From Prevotella sp. UBA3675 (GTDB lineage: Bacteria; Bacteroidota; Bacteroidia; Bacteroidales; Bacteroidaceae): a stretch of 38,915 bases of DNA. A program made the position numbers and the translations under genes. The notes below the pieces were generated by a model. It saw nothing but the letters and a program-made list of their open reading frames with translations. It was not told the DNA's origin and searched no databases. Every line of letters starts with the position of its first letter. Within the stretch, counting starts at the first letter, position 1. Positions 8,401 through 17,891 of the stretch are shown piece after piece. The stretch lies in contig DFJI01000040.1 in assembly GCA_002372235.1 (NCBI GenBank), forward strand, positions 95,480-134,394. The letters run 5' to 3'.

Positions 8401-11400
8401 CATAGGTATGCCGGAGGGTTCCTCGGCCTCAATGGTACTAACTGGGTGACTATAAATAACTGTCTGTTTGACGGAACCATCGATAACACCTCCAATGAAT
8501 ATTACAGATATGGTGCTGCCTTTATAAGTATTTCCGCTGGCACAAACATAGCTAATTGCTTAGAGAATGGTAACTATATCAACTGCACGAATACGGGTGC
8601 ATATTTTAATACCTATAGTCAAGCAGCAGGCGGTACGAACTGCTGGACCTATAAGACCTCAGGCTGGAGTGAAATGAACCATGTGGGCGGTAAGACCGCT
8701 GAAGAGCTTGTTGCAGCGTTAGGCAGTAACAACTGGCATGTGGTGAACAACAAGGTAGTGCCTGTCATGACTACCATCCAATATTCAGGCTTTGGTAACG
8801 TGGCGGGCAAGACTGCTGATGAGATTATCGCCCTGTTGGGCGACAAGTGGACGAAGGATAGTGACGGCAACGTGGTGCCCCTCATGGACTTCAACAAGCA
8901 GGCCGACGTGGTGACGGAGCCAGAACTTCCCACCTTCTACTACGAGAACCTGGGCCATATCGACCAGAAATCGCTTCAGGTGCAGACCCTGCCCACCTCG
9001 GCCCTGCTCACCTGGGCCAACGAGACCGACGAGCCGGTAGATTACTACGAGGTGTGGCGTAAGGACAAGTCCGCCTCTGACGCGGAAGAGAACGGCGGCT
9101 GGAAACTGCTGAAGAGCCAGATCACCGAGATGCAGTATGAGGACAAGCAGACCTCTCCCGTACACCAATACATATATAAGGTGCGCGGCGTGACCAGCTG
9201 CGAAGGCGATCACTATGACGAGACCGAGGAGGTCGATGGCATGTGCTATCAGACGGCCTCTGTGGAGGGCCACCTGCGCTTCCTCGGCGGCACTGGCATA
9301 CCGGGCAAGAAGGTTGTGACCACCGTAAACAAACAGGAGGTAAGTTCCACTACCGACGAGAGCGGCTACTTCCGCCTGAGCAACCTGCCCTACGTCAACA
9401 GCAGCGAGACCAGCTATCAGCTGAGTGTCGTGGGCATCATGAATCAGGAGCCCCTGACCGTCAGCTTCGGCACTGCCCCCGGCGACAACGTGGTAAAGAA
9501 CCGCGTGATCGAGGTGAAAAACAGCGTGAAGCTCTCGGGCAACGTGACATACGAGGGCACGAGCATCCCTGTGCAGGGCGTGTCGTTCAAGGTCGATGGC
9601 TATGAGGTGCATAGCGCCAGCGGACGTGTGACCACCAACCATGAAGGCAAGTTCGCCTTCCGCATCCTTCCGGGCGACCACGACAGCATTCAGGCCGTGA
9701 AAGACGGACACGTGTTCTCGCGCAACGGCTTCTATCACGCCAAGGACAACGACCCTGACACGCAGAAAGCCTACAGCATCACCATCGACGATGCCGAAGT
9801 AAAGTTCTACGACCAGACCCGTGTGAAACTTATCGGGCGCATTGTGGGTGGTAAGACCGAGGGCGAAAAGCCCCTTGGCAACGCCCTGTCGAAGAACAAC
9901 CTGGGCGACGACCTGCAGATGGTCTTCACCTTAGAGGGCGACAACGCCTCGCGACTGGTGTTCGACATCAATGACCGCAACAAGACCACGCGCGACGAGG
10001 TGTTCCTGCATGAGCAGGCCAACAATAACGATAAGAAATACGAATACAAAACCAAGGTGCACACCACCATCAACCGCATGGTGGTCACGCCCGACCCTTA
10101 TACGGGCGAATACGAGGTGCTGCTGCCACCCGTGAAGTGGAAGATTCAGCAGATCACCGCCAAGGGCTACCCCACGCTGTTCCAGGACGGACAGGTGGGC
10201 GACGTGCTCGACCTCACGGACTCCATCACCCTGCACATCGACACCCTCAAAGGCGCATGGGAGACCGTGGGCTACGGCCAGAAAAAGGACAAAGTGGTGG
10301 AGAAATACCATGCCAAGTACAGCCGCATCTATCACTCGCCCGTGCTCATAGAGTACAAGCAGCAGGGCTTTGCCAACTTCGACTTCTTCGGCGACCAGTA
10401 TTATTCGTTCAAGAACATCTCGGGTGACAAGGAGAAGCTGACACTGGCCTACGGCACACGCAAGCAGAACTGGCCCAAGGGCAAGCGCGACTCGCTCGAC
10501 ACCAAATATACGTTCGGCTACCCTGTGTTCAGCATCGACAAGAAGTATCCGCTATGGATCTCAGCCTCGGAGAAATATTACTACAATAATAATGTGAAGA
10601 GCGACACCGTCGATGTGGTCAGTCTGCCTGGCGGTCTGGTGACCATCCACAACGGCATGGTCGATGCATTGCACCGCGACACCGTGCGGCTCGACTCGCT
10701 GGGTCAGGGTACCTACGTGATGGATATAGCACAGAAGCCCTACCTGCTCACGGGCAAGGATGCCCTGCAGACCATGACCATGACACTGCTCATGGACGGT
10801 ACCCACTATGAGGCCGAGCCCCTGAAGGGCTATGTGCTGCAGGTGAAGCGCGCCACCGGGGCAAAGGACATCCTGAGCTACTCGACGCCGCAGCTCCTCG
10901 ACGTGCTGCGCGACCCGCCTGGCGGCAAGTCGAAAGCCACGCTCTCCAAAGGCTCAACACTGAAGTACACCTACACGATGGACATGAAGTGGAGTGCCGG
11001 ACTGAGCATCAACCTGGGCATTGGCACAGGTCTGAACACCTTCACCGGCGTGGTGGCTGCACCTATGGGTGTGGGCGGCGTGGGCGGCTTCGACAACGGT
11101 ACTGAGAACCACGTTGACACCTCCATCGACCTGGTGTGGTCGGGCAGCGGACAGCGTGCCTTCACCTACACCATGACGGCCAAGGAAGACATCTCGACCA
11201 GTGCCGACCCGATGCTCATCGGTGCCGACGGCGACCTCTATATCGGTGTCAACCAGAACATCGTCGTGTCGCCGGCTACGGCCATTCGCGCCATCCCCGA
11301 CAGCGTGTTCCGACTGATAGGCGGACAGCTGGCATCAGGACGCACGGTGGAGATTGCACAGGGATTGGACAACAACAACAAGCTGCTCCACTTGGTGCGC

Positions 11401-14400
11401 GACGAGGTGGTGACCTACGGGCCGGTGCTCAACTCCACCTTCATCCACTCGCAGCACTACATCATGAAACAGCTGCTGCCCGAACTGACAGAGCAAATCC
11501 GTTCGCTCATGTTCACCGGCACAGAGAGCGAGGCACAGGCTCAGGCCAACGCCACGAAAAAGCCGGTCTATCTCTCACTTGTCGATAAGGACAACGAAGA
11601 CTTTGGCACGAAATACAAGATGATTCTGCCTCCCGAAGCAAGTCCTGAGACCGTGGACGAGGTGGCCCGCTATCAGCAGACGATGCTGAAGTGGGTGGAG
11701 ATGATTGCCCAGAACGAGCGCGAGAAGCTCAGTGTGGGCAGCAGCGACCTGGTGAAGAACTTCGATGTAGATGGTGCTTCGGCACTGAACTACAGCGAGA
11801 CGTTCCAGAGCGACTACTCGCTGACCAACTCGTTCGTGAGCCCCATCACCGCCGGAACGGCAGGCTACTTCGACAATTCTGCAGGCGACGGACTGGCCGG
11901 GGCGGCTGCCATCGTGGGCCCCGTGGTGGCCAAGCTCTTAGGAAGCATCCTCAAGGGTTCTGCCGGGAAAAAGGATAAAGGAGCCGAGGGAATGAGTGTC
12001 AACATCGAGTGCGTGGGCTTCGTGTTTAAGTTCGGACTCGTGCCGGCTGTGAGCTTCGGCGTGACACCCAAGGACACCAAGACAAAGTCGTATAGCCGCA
12101 CCGAGAGCTTCGCCATCAGCATGGACAGGCGCAGCCACCTGAACTTCGACGTCTATCGCGTGAAGAGCATGGTCGATAACCTGGAGAGCAGCAACGAGCT
12201 CGACGTGTTCTACAACAACAATTTCAACAATCTCACCGATTACAACATCGACCACATGAAGGCGGGAATCGATGTGAGGAATTTCAGCTATCCGCGCAGC
12301 TTCGTCTATCGCACCCGTGGCGGTGCTACCTGCCGTCCGTGGGAGGGCGAGCGTAAGACCCTCTTCCATCAGGAGAGCACCATCCTCGACGAACGCACGA
12401 AGAAGATTGAGAATCCCGTCATCAAGATGGACCGCCAGAGCCTGAGCGGCGTGCCCTTCGGCGAGCCCGCCCGCTTCAAGCTCTATCTGACCAACGAGAG
12501 CGAGCAGCCCGAAATCGCCCATCCCTTCTTTAATCTCTATCAGAACGAGACAGCCAATCCCGACGGTGCCAAGATGATGATCGACGGCATGCCGCTCACC
12601 GGCAACATGCGCACCATAGAGGTGCATCCGGGACAAGTGACGGAGAAGACCCTCGAGGTCTATGCCGGCGAGAAGTTCGACTACGAGGGACTGAAGATAG
12701 GTCTCATCTCATTGGATGACGTGAACACCTATCAGGAGGTGGCCTTCGACGTACACTACCTGCACACGGCAGGAAACATCACCATCACCACGCCCGGCGA
12801 CAAGTGGATCATGAACTGCGACGCACCCTTCGAAGAGGGCAAAGGCTGGTACCTGCCTGTGGTCATCGGCGGCTTCGACAAGAACCAGCACAACTTCGAC
12901 CACATTGAGTTCCAGTACAAGGAGACCACACGCGGCGACGACTACTGGACCAACCTCTGTGGCTACTATGCCGACTCTACGCTCTACCGCGCTGCCAGCG
13001 GCACGAAGGCCATGATTCCTGAGAACGGCAACATCGTGACCCGCTTCTTCGGCGAGGGACAGGTCATGGAGAAGGGCTACGACCTGAGGGCCGTACTCTT
13101 CTGCAGGAACGGGAATGCGTTCCTCACCTCAGAATCGAAGGTGCTCAGCGGCGTGAAGGACACGCGCCGACCGCAGCTCTTCGGTTCGCCCGAGCCCAAG
13201 AGCGGCATCCTATGGGCAGGCGACAACATCATCTTCGACTTCTCCGAGGATATAGAATATAACTATCTGCAGGCCACTACTAACTTCGATGTGGTGGGCG
13301 AGACCAACGAGACGGCCATCCAGGAAGCCCCGTCGCTGCAGTTCACTGGCAACGGCTATGCCCGCTCGCAGGCCAACCGCAACTTCAGCAACAAGAACGT
13401 CACCATCGAGATGATGATCAAGCCAGACGAATCCGATGAGGCCATGCCCATCTTCTCGCACGGCACTGAGGGCAGACATCTGCAGCTGTGGCTCCGTGCC
13501 GACAAGCATCTGTCGGTGGTCATTGAAAACGGTGACAAACCTTACATCTTCCAAAGCGACAAGCCGCTGAAAGGTACTGGCTTCCAGCGCGTGGCACTCG
13601 TGCTCGACAAGGAGCGCAAGCAGGTCATGCTCTACGGCGACAGTCTGATAGGCAAGTGGGACAGCGTGAGCTACAACGGCTACGGACCGCTGGTGTTCGG
13701 ATATGCCAGCACCATCAATTCGGGTCAAGACTCCTACTACAAGGGACGCATGCTGCAGGCCCGCCTGTGGTACCGCGCACTCGACCTGGCCACACTCAAC
13801 CGCTACGGCAATAAGCTGCTCACCGGCTACGAATTAGGACTGGCCGACTACTACCCCATGAACGACGGTCGCGGCAACGAGGCCAAAGACCTGTCGCAGG
13901 GGGCCCACCTGATGCTCCACGGGGCTTCATGGGCACAGCCGGAAGGCATGTCGCTGAAAATAGATGCCAACGAGACACGCAAGGCCGGACAGTTCAAGGG
14001 ACTACGGTTGCGCCACGACCTCTTCCAGCGCGACGACGAACAGGACTACACACTCATGTTCTGGTTCAAGACGGCACAGGAGAACGGTACACTCTTGGCC
14101 AACGGATCGGGTCATGCCGACGAAGAGGGAGCCGCCAGCAAGTTCTTCATAGGCTTTGAGGGCCACACACTGCTGTATCGCACCAATGGTCGTGAGTTCG
14201 CTTTAGGCGACATCCTCTGCGACAACAACTGGCATCACTATGCCATGACCGTGAACCGTTCGCGCAACGTGGCCACCATCTATATTGACAATGAAGCGAA
14301 GGCACAGTTTGCCACCGACTCGTTGGGCGGCATGGTCGGCACACGCTTCTACCTCGGCAACATGGTGTGGCAAAAGAAAGGCCAGCCGGAAGTGCTGCAG

Positions 14401-16623
14401 GACAATGCCCTGACGGGACACATCGACGGACTGGCCCTCTTCGAGCAGGCCCTGCCCACAACGCTCATCAAGCGCTATGCCACGAAGTCGCCCGGCGGAG
14501 AAGAGCGCGGACTGCTGGTCTATATGGACTTTGCCCGTCAGGAACAGCAACAGGTCGGCGGACTTGCCCTGCAACCCAACGCCCTGAGCCAAGTGGTGAA
14601 GCGCGACAACAACGGCAACGACACCGGCAAGCGCGACAGCGTGTTCGTCAATCCGGTGAGCGACATCTTGGCGCACATCGATCCCACTATAGGCGCTCCT
14701 GTCCAGGCATACGAGAAACTGCGCAAGCTCAACTTCAGCTTCGTGGGACGCGACAACCAGCTCATGGTGAACATCGACGAGCAGGACACACGCATCAACA
14801 AGCGCAACGTCTATGTCACGCTGAACAGCATACCCGACAAGAACGGCAACTTCATGGGATCGCCTGTCACGGAGAGCTTCTACGTGAACCGCAATCCGCT
14901 GAACTGGTACTTGTTCGGCAAGAAACGCAAGCTGACCATACAGGCCGGACAGGACTTCAATGTTAACGCCACCATCTTGAATGAAGGCGGCAAGGCTCAT
15001 ACCTACACGATTGAGAATCTGCCCAACTGGCTCACTGTCGATAAAATGAGCGATGTGGTCGATCCACAGAGTGATGACGAAATCACCTTCACCATCAGCA
15101 AGAATCTGGAGCCGGGCTTCTACGACCAGATTATCTACCTCACCGACGAAGAAGACATGACAGACCCCATGTATCTGGAACTGACCGTAGAGGGACAGAA
15201 GCCCGAATGGGCCGTAGCGCAGGACATGAAGCGCTACTCCATGAACATTGTGGCACAGGTCTATGTGGGCAACACGCTCGTCACCGATGCACGCGACATG
15301 GTGGGCGTGTTCGACGAGGACGGACGCTGCATGGGTGTCAGTGCGGTGAAGAACGAAGCCAGCTCCAACAGAAGCTTGCTCTTCATGACTGTCTATAACG
15401 ACACTACCGAGACCACCCGGCTGTTCTTCAGACTGTGGCATGCCGCTACGGGCAAGACGATGCTGCTGTCGTCATCGCAAACCATCGACTTTGGCGATCA
15501 GGCCATCGTGGGCACTGTCAACGATCCCGTTCATCTTCGTGCCGACGACATGTATATGCAGAAGATTGCCCTCGCAAATGGCTGGAACTGGGTGTCGTTC
15601 AACGTCTATAACGCCAAGTTCGAGAACCTCTCGAAGGTGCTCAGCGGATTTAATTGGCAAGAAGGCGACATGCTCACCGAGGACACCGAGGGCCTCACGC
15701 TGGTATATAAGGGCAAGAAGTGGATCAGCTCCACAGGCGCGAACGTCAAGGACATTGCACTCTCGCAGCGCCATTGCTACCGCGTGATGGTGCAGAACAC
15801 CCATGAGATAGACATCTGGGGAAGGGCCTTCGAGAGCTTGAAGGACCGCACCGTCACCGTGGCAAAGGGCTGGAACAGCATAGGCTACACGCCTCTCGTG
15901 AACCTGCCTGTGACAACGGCCCTGACCGACTACTTCGACGAGGCTATGCCTGGCGACGTGGTGAAGAACCAGCATGAGTTCGCCATGTTCGTGACCGACG
16001 GTAAAGGCAGCGGCGAGTGGATGGGCAACTTGGAATACATGAAGCCGGGCGAAGGATACATGTTCTACCGGCAGAAGGAGGACACCGTGAAATTCGCCTA
16101 TCCCTTCTACGAGCCTGGAACGGCCTTCATCGACTATAGCAGGGCTCCTAAGCGTGCCGTGCGCTTTGCTACTACCATGACCGTGGTGGCTGAGGCAACG
16201 GGCATCGCCCTGGAGGAAGGCGACCGCCTGGTGGCCTACGCTGGAGGCGAGCAGGTGGGTGAAGCCACCGCAGCCCACCTCTTGTCCCCCCTGGGGGGGA
16301 AGACCCAAAGCGGCACTTCATCCCCCCTAGGGGGGACCGTGGGGGGCTCCCTCTTCTATCTGAGCATCGCTGGCGACGTGGAGGCACCGCTCTCCTTCGC
16401 CATCATACGCGACGGAGAGACCATTGCCACCACTGGCGAAATGATGACTTACGAAGCCAACGGCATCAGTGGCTCGCCCGCTCAGCCTACGCAGATCAGC
16501 TTCGTCAAGACCGACAAGCTGCCCCAGCAGGGATGGTACACTCTCGACGGCATCAAGCTGCCGACGGCACCGAAGCGCAGTGGCGTATATCTCTATAACG
16601 GAAAGAAACAAGTGATTCAGTAA
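5455..16623 (+). CDS. Giant secreted multidomain surface protein (GLUG-like, FN3, CPD-like, LamG)
   Basis: 3,722 residues. A Sec signal peptide ends near VPQQAWA (about residue 50). Three related beta-helix modules follow, each opening with a W-x2-F-x2-KV segment and holding GHTLNANI-like and GLUG-like turns with NC[RLV] repeats: about 57-300, 632-850 and 856-1146; several end in LGxxNW..NN.VVP. Then come an FN3-like domain (about 1175-1260), three carboxypeptidase-regulatory-like beta sandwiches (about 1270-1330, 1359-1422, from 1457), a long glycine/beta region without recognised domains (about 1500-2600), two LamG/concanavalin-like domains (2627-2826 and 2833-3010), and a C-terminal part with two copies of a module shared with the next gene. 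It ends in GWYTLDGIKLP...GVYLYNG, a Prevotella-type terminal sorting-like tail. Likely cell-surface adhesion or glycan binding; no catalytic motif seen. Start codons at 5455, 5461, 5467 and 5485 are all possible. Confidence 0.85.
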   Translation: MNMRMKTKSEMAQQPQLVGTTSSWRRWLQMVAATVMTAVAMLVPQQAWADLETTIIEGKTFYVLRSSSDWDEFRQKVENARGNAEVNAIMAADFSISNPAGPDSGHPFMGIFDGNGHTLNANISVNSYGGVFGFAKNATIRNLHLTGSIESNGNAAGLVGYTNGGTTITISNCRVSAIIKSATHAGGLIDGVWGARPTITNCLFDGKLIGTSLGAAFVATVSWSTPVVMTNCLEKGTYEGFTGVGLCCDESIPFPPNQGSNNWAYRTGLAQDVGSMMNSELVMKLGSDNWVESNNQVVPKGSMPLTDVEFETYDIVPGTNKGEEGMLKIPFSCTKAVTWVSGTYTDENGNTKTIAGTALPKNTFAGFIMIPATEQHKNLKLNATLVNGLTVLGHEVKDDKTMHYPRNLTAEVLRFHTHGVLTDAGAVELKWEVKDPDYADVVEGDQFLVMRSLTGQDADLQTIGTMMLESDQTNYTYKDSTLTSALTTELLHGSGDLTVKYMVVRGSAQQLWGLSNNAAAATASCPLNMLHLLRIKDYTAQWADTIARTVSVKWQYANENGAVWDDRAQLKMLVSATNRDGAAVDSTTYVLTADEMTALAKTIQLSRSCVNYKIELMVDTAQSPLSRERQGYMAIRTADDWTAFCEKVEAAKGASRVNASLEADITVSKVAGHTADEAYCGVFEGNGHTLNVNIDDNAQNTSLFSHVKDATILDLHVTGNVISGGKFASGLAACVDANGSLIVENCRVSTTVTSRVNGDATNGGFLGIVRGGSNITIRNCVFDGSFEGANCHSNGGFIGWIDTGTTATIENCLFSPTAINTKVDNCATWTRGTASTVTNCHATKLYSFASGEHDGVFYISSAADWSTFVNKVKAAGGNSDVNAILNADITVSEIVGKQDGQYYRGTFDGNGHTINANISSDENLSALFHGTISNTTIRNLKVTGSIKGRNEIGAIVGFIPSGAYDRHLTIENCHVSAHITTTHRYAGGFLGLNGTNWVTINNCLFDGTIDNTSNEYYRYGAAFISISAGTNIANCLENGNYINCTNTGAYFNTYSQAAGGTNCWTYKTSGWSEMNHVGGKTAEELVAALGSNNWHVVNNKVVPVMTTIQYSGFGNVAGKTADEIIALLGDKWTKDSDGNVVPLMDFNKQADVVTEPELPTFYYENLGHIDQKSLQVQTLPTSALLTWANETDEPVDYYEVWRKDKSASDAEENGGWKLLKSQITEMQYEDKQTSPVHQYIYKVRGVTSCEGDHYDETEEVDGMCYQTASVEGHLRFLGGTGIPGKKVVTTVNKQEVSSTTDESGYFRLSNLPYVNSSETSYQLSVVGIMNQEPLTVSFGTAPGDNVVKNRVIEVKNSVKLSGNVTYEGTSIPVQGVSFKVDGYEVHSASGRVTTNHEGKFAFRILPGDHDSIQAVKDGHVFSRNGFYHAKDNDPDTQKAYSITIDDAEVKFYDQTRVKLIGRIVGGKTEGEKPLGNALSKNNLGDDLQMVFTLEGDNASRLVFDINDRNKTTRDEVFLHEQANNNDKKYEYKTKVHTTINRMVVTPDPYTGEYEVLLPPVKWKIQQITAKGYPTLFQDGQVGDVLDLTDSITLHIDTLKGAWETVGYGQKKDKVVEKYHAKYSRIYHSPVLIEYKQQGFANFDFFGDQYYSFKNISGDKEKLTLAYGTRKQNWPKGKRDSLDTKYTFGYPVFSIDKKYPLWISASEKYYYNNNVKSDTVDVVSLPGGLVTIHNGMVDALHRDTVRLDSLGQGTYVMDIAQKPYLLTGKDALQTMTMTLLMDGTHYEAEPLKGYVLQVKRATGAKDILSYSTPQLLDVLRDPPGGKSKATLSKGSTLKYTYTMDMKWSAGLSINLGIGTGLNTFTGVVAAPMGVGGVGGFDNGTENHVDTSIDLVWSGSGQRAFTYTMTAKEDISTSADPMLIGADGDLYIGVNQNIVVSPATAIRAIPDSVFRLIGGQLASGRTVEIAQGLDNNNKLLHLVRDEVVTYGPVLNSTFIHSQHYIMKQLLPELTEQIRSLMFTGTESEAQAQANATKKPVYLSLVDKDNEDFGTKYKMILPPEASPETVDEVARYQQTMLKWVEMIAQNEREKLSVGSSDLVKNFDVDGASALNYSETFQSDYSLTNSFVSPITAGTAGYFDNSAGDGLAGAAAIVGPVVAKLLGSILKGSAGKKDKGAEGMSVNIECVGFVFKFGLVPAVSFGVTPKDTKTKSYSRTESFAISMDRRSHLNFDVYRVKSMVDNLESSNELDVFYNNNFNNLTDYNIDHMKAGIDVRNFSYPRSFVYRTRGGATCRPWEGERKTLFHQESTILDERTKKIENPVIKMDRQSLSGVPFGEPARFKLYLTNESEQPEIAHPFFNLYQNETANPDGAKMMIDGMPLTGNMRTIEVHPGQVTEKTLEVYAGEKFDYEGLKIGLISLDDVNTYQEVAFDVHYLHTAGNITITTPGDKWIMNCDAPFEEGKGWYLPVVIGGFDKNQHNFDHIEFQYKETTRGDDYWTNLCGYYADSTLYRAASGTKAMIPENGNIVTRFFGEGQVMEKGYDLRAVLFCRNGNAFLTSESKVLSGVKDTRRPQLFGSPEPKSGILWAGDNIIFDFSEDIEYNYLQATTNFDVVGETNETAIQEAPSLQFTGNGYARSQANRNFSNKNVTIEMMIKPDESDEAMPIFSHGTEGRHLQLWLRADKHLSVVIENGDKPYIFQSDKPLKGTGFQRVALVLDKERKQVMLYGDSLIGKWDSVSYNGYGPLVFGYASTINSGQDSYYKGRMLQARLWYRALDLATLNRYGNKLLTGYELGLADYYPMNDGRGNEAKDLSQGAHLMLHGASWAQPEGMSLKIDANETRKAGQFKGLRLRHDLFQRDDEQDYTLMFWFKTAQENGTLLANGSGHADEEGAASKFFIGFEGHTLLYRTNGREFALGDILCDNNWHHYAMTVNRSRNVATIYIDNEAKAQFATDSLGGMVGTRFYLGNMVWQKKGQPEVLQDNALTGHIDGLALFEQALPTTLIKRYATKSPGGEERGLLVYMDFARQEQQQVGGLALQPNALSQVVKRDNNGNDTGKRDSVFVNPVSDILAHIDPTIGAPVQAYEKLRKLNFSFVGRDNQLMVNIDEQDTRINKRNVYVTLNSIPDKNGNFMGSPVTESFYVNRNPLNWYLFGKKRKLTIQAGQDFNVNATILNEGGKAHTYTIENLPNWLTVDKMSDVVDPQSDDEITFTISKNLEPGFYDQIIYLTDEEDMTDPMYLELTVEGQKPEWAVAQDMKRYSMNIVAQVYVGNTLVTDARDMVGVFDEDGRCMGVSAVKNEASSNRSLLFMTVYNDTTETTRLFFRLWHAATGKTMLLSSSQTIDFGDQAIVGTVNDPVHLRADDMYMQKIALANGWNWVSFNVYNAKFENLSKVLSGFNWQEGDMLTEDTEGLTLVYKGKKWISSTGANVKDIALSQRHCYRVMVQNTHEIDIWGRAFESLKDRTVTVAKGWNSIGYTPLVNLPVTTALTDYFDEAMPGDVVKNQHEFAMFVTDGKGSGEWMGNLEYMKPGEGYMFYRQKEDTVKFAYPFYEPGTAFIDYSRAPKRAVRFATTMTVVAEATGIALEEGDRLVAYAGGEQVGEATAAHLLSPLGGKTQSGTSSPLGGTVGGSLFYLSIAGDVEAPLSFAIIRDGETIATTGEMMTYEANGISGSPAQPTQISFVKTDKLPQQGWYTLDGIKLPTAPKRSGVYLYNGKKQVIQ
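16285..16346. repeat. G/C-run palindromic repeat inserted in frame
   Basis: Two near-palindromes, TCCCCCCTGGGGGGGA and TCCCCCCTAGGGGGGA, about 35 bases apart, plus a trailing run of six G, sit inside the giant gene. They encode a low-complexity linker with two SPLGG units that splits the last beta module of the protein. It looks like a mobile palindromic repeat (REP-like) that landed in frame. Confidence 0.65.
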
Positions 16624-16629
16624 TTCATA

Positions 16630-17442
16630 ATGATGATGAAAACAGTAAAGATACTGATGACGGTGGCAGTCCTCGCAACGGCGTGGGGCTGTTCCACCGA
16701 CACCGATGAACAAACCGGAACTGAAAACGGGCTGGCCACCACCATGCCGCCATCCGCAGGCTATACATTCGAACATGCCGACAGACCGGCATGGAGCGTT
16801 GACCTGACTGGCAACGATGCTGCCCCCGACTGGGGGAACTTCAATATGTCGCTCTACGAGAACTCCATGTACGTGACGGTGACGCTGCAGGACGAGCTGG
16901 CAGCCCACTCCACAGAGGCCGACCGCATGGCGGTGTTCATCGGTGGTGAGCGCAGAACGCAATTGGCCGTTCCCAACTTCTACGACGACGGTGCCGTGCG
17001 TTACGTATTGCGCATTGACGGCAACAGCACCGACCGCAATGTGAGGTTCGATCTCCAGTACTATTGCACTGCGCTGAAGCAGCTCTTCACCATTGGAGCA
17101 GTAGAGAAGTTCGTGCCTGAGTTCACTTATGGCAACATCAAGGACTTCGTGCCGCCCCTGCTCAAAGGATGCAAGAAATTTCCTGTGCAGAACAAGCTGA
17201 CGGTCAACCTGTCGGACCAGCTGCCCTTCACCCCTGACGGCAACGATCTTGTGGCTGTCTTCGTGGGTAGCGAATGCCGGGGCACGGGCAGTGTGGGCAA
17301 GCCGTTCACCGTGTTCCGATCCTCGGATGAAGAGTCGCTACAGCTGCGCTACTACAGCGCACAGCAGGGAGGCATCTACAGTCTGAAACAGTCTGTCACG
17401 ATAGCCGAAACTGAAGAAAATACCATTACAATCAGTTTCTGA
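16630..17442 (+). CDS. Secreted lipoprotein sharing a module with the giant protein
   Basis: 270 residues. A signal peptide with lipobox (TAWGC) gives a mature Cys at about residue 21, followed by STDTDEQ; an acidic stretch right after the Cys resembles the Bacteroidetes signal for display on the cell surface. The mature part has two copies of a module with a pattern like Y-x-VTVxL followed by DxxAVFxGxE (about 75-140 and 190-265). Two related copies occur near the C-terminus of the preceding giant protein (MVGVFDEDGRCMG and RLVAYAGGEQVG). The gene starts 6 bases after the giant gene's stop, so the two are almost certainly co-transcribed and may act together at the surface. No enzymatic motif is visible. 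Confidence 0.75.
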   Translation: MMMKTVKILMTVAVLATAWGCSTDTDEQTGTENGLATTMPPSAGYTFEHADRPAWSVDLTGNDAAPDWGNFNMSLYENSMYVTVTLQDELAAHSTEADRMAVFIGGERRTQLAVPNFYDDGAVRYVLRIDGNSTDRNVRFDLQYYCTALKQLFTIGAVEKFVPEFTYGNIKDFVPPLLKGCKKFPVQNKLTVNLSDQLPFTPDGNDLVAVFVGSECRGTGSVGKPFTVFRSSDEESLQLRYYSAQQGGIYSLKQSVTIAETEENTITISF

Positions 17443-17513
17443 CTGTTCCTGACAGGTATAATATTTAAGGTGGTAATAAACCTGCAAAACTGCCCGTTTT
17501 GAAAAAAAAGTGG

Positions 17514-17521
17514 TAATTTTG
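17514..17521 (+). promoter_or_regulatory. -7 box for rbfA and the permease gene
   Basis: TAATTTTG fits TAnnTTTG, 26 bases before the rbfA ATG at 17548. No convincing -33 TTTG at 19-21 bases upstream. Confidence 0.5.
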
Positions 17522-17547
17522 CAGCTGAAACAAAAAATTCAACGATT

Positions 17548-17883
17548 ATGCAAGAAACAAGACAGAACAAAATAGCCCGACTGCTACAGAAGGAGCTGAG
17601 CGTGATTTTCCAAGAACAGACACGCGCCATGCACGGTGTGATGGTGTCGGTCACACGCACGAAGATCTCGCCCGACCTGAGCATCTGCACCGCCTATCTC
17701 AGCATCTTCCCCTCAGAGCGAGGCGAGGAGCTGTTGGCCAACATCGAGAAGAACAATCAGCAAATCCGATACACCCTCGGACAGCGCGTGCGCCATCAGC
17801 TGCGCATCGTGCCCGAGCTGAGGTTCTTCATCGACGACTCGCTCGACTATATAGAACGTATTGACGAACTGCTCAAGAAATAG
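17548..17883 (+). CDS. rbfA: 30S ribosome-binding factor A
   Basis: 111 residues, the normal size of RbfA, a small KH-fold protein that binds immature 30S subunits and helps mature the 16S rRNA 5' end. The N-terminal RQNKIARLLQKELSVIFQ helix, the strand VMVSVTRTKISPDLSICTAY and the C-terminal RIVPELRFFIDDSLDYIERI are the family landmarks. It has its own -7 box and lies 8 bases before the permease gene, with which it probably forms an operon. Confidence 0.93.
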   Translation: MQETRQNKIARLLQKELSVIFQEQTRAMHGVMVSVTRTKISPDLSICTAYLSIFPSERGEELLANIEKNNQQIRYTLGQRVRHQLRIVPELRFFIDDSLDYIERIDELLKK

Positions 17884-17891
17884 TCCTGACG

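Noticed and set aside
8785..9738. 317-codon open frame on the minus strand inside the giant gene
   Set aside because: His/Val/Ala-rich composition typical of the antisense of a real GC-rich gene; no start signal or family resemblance. The same applies to other long antisense frames at 11938-12636, 14203-15441 and 15472-16308.
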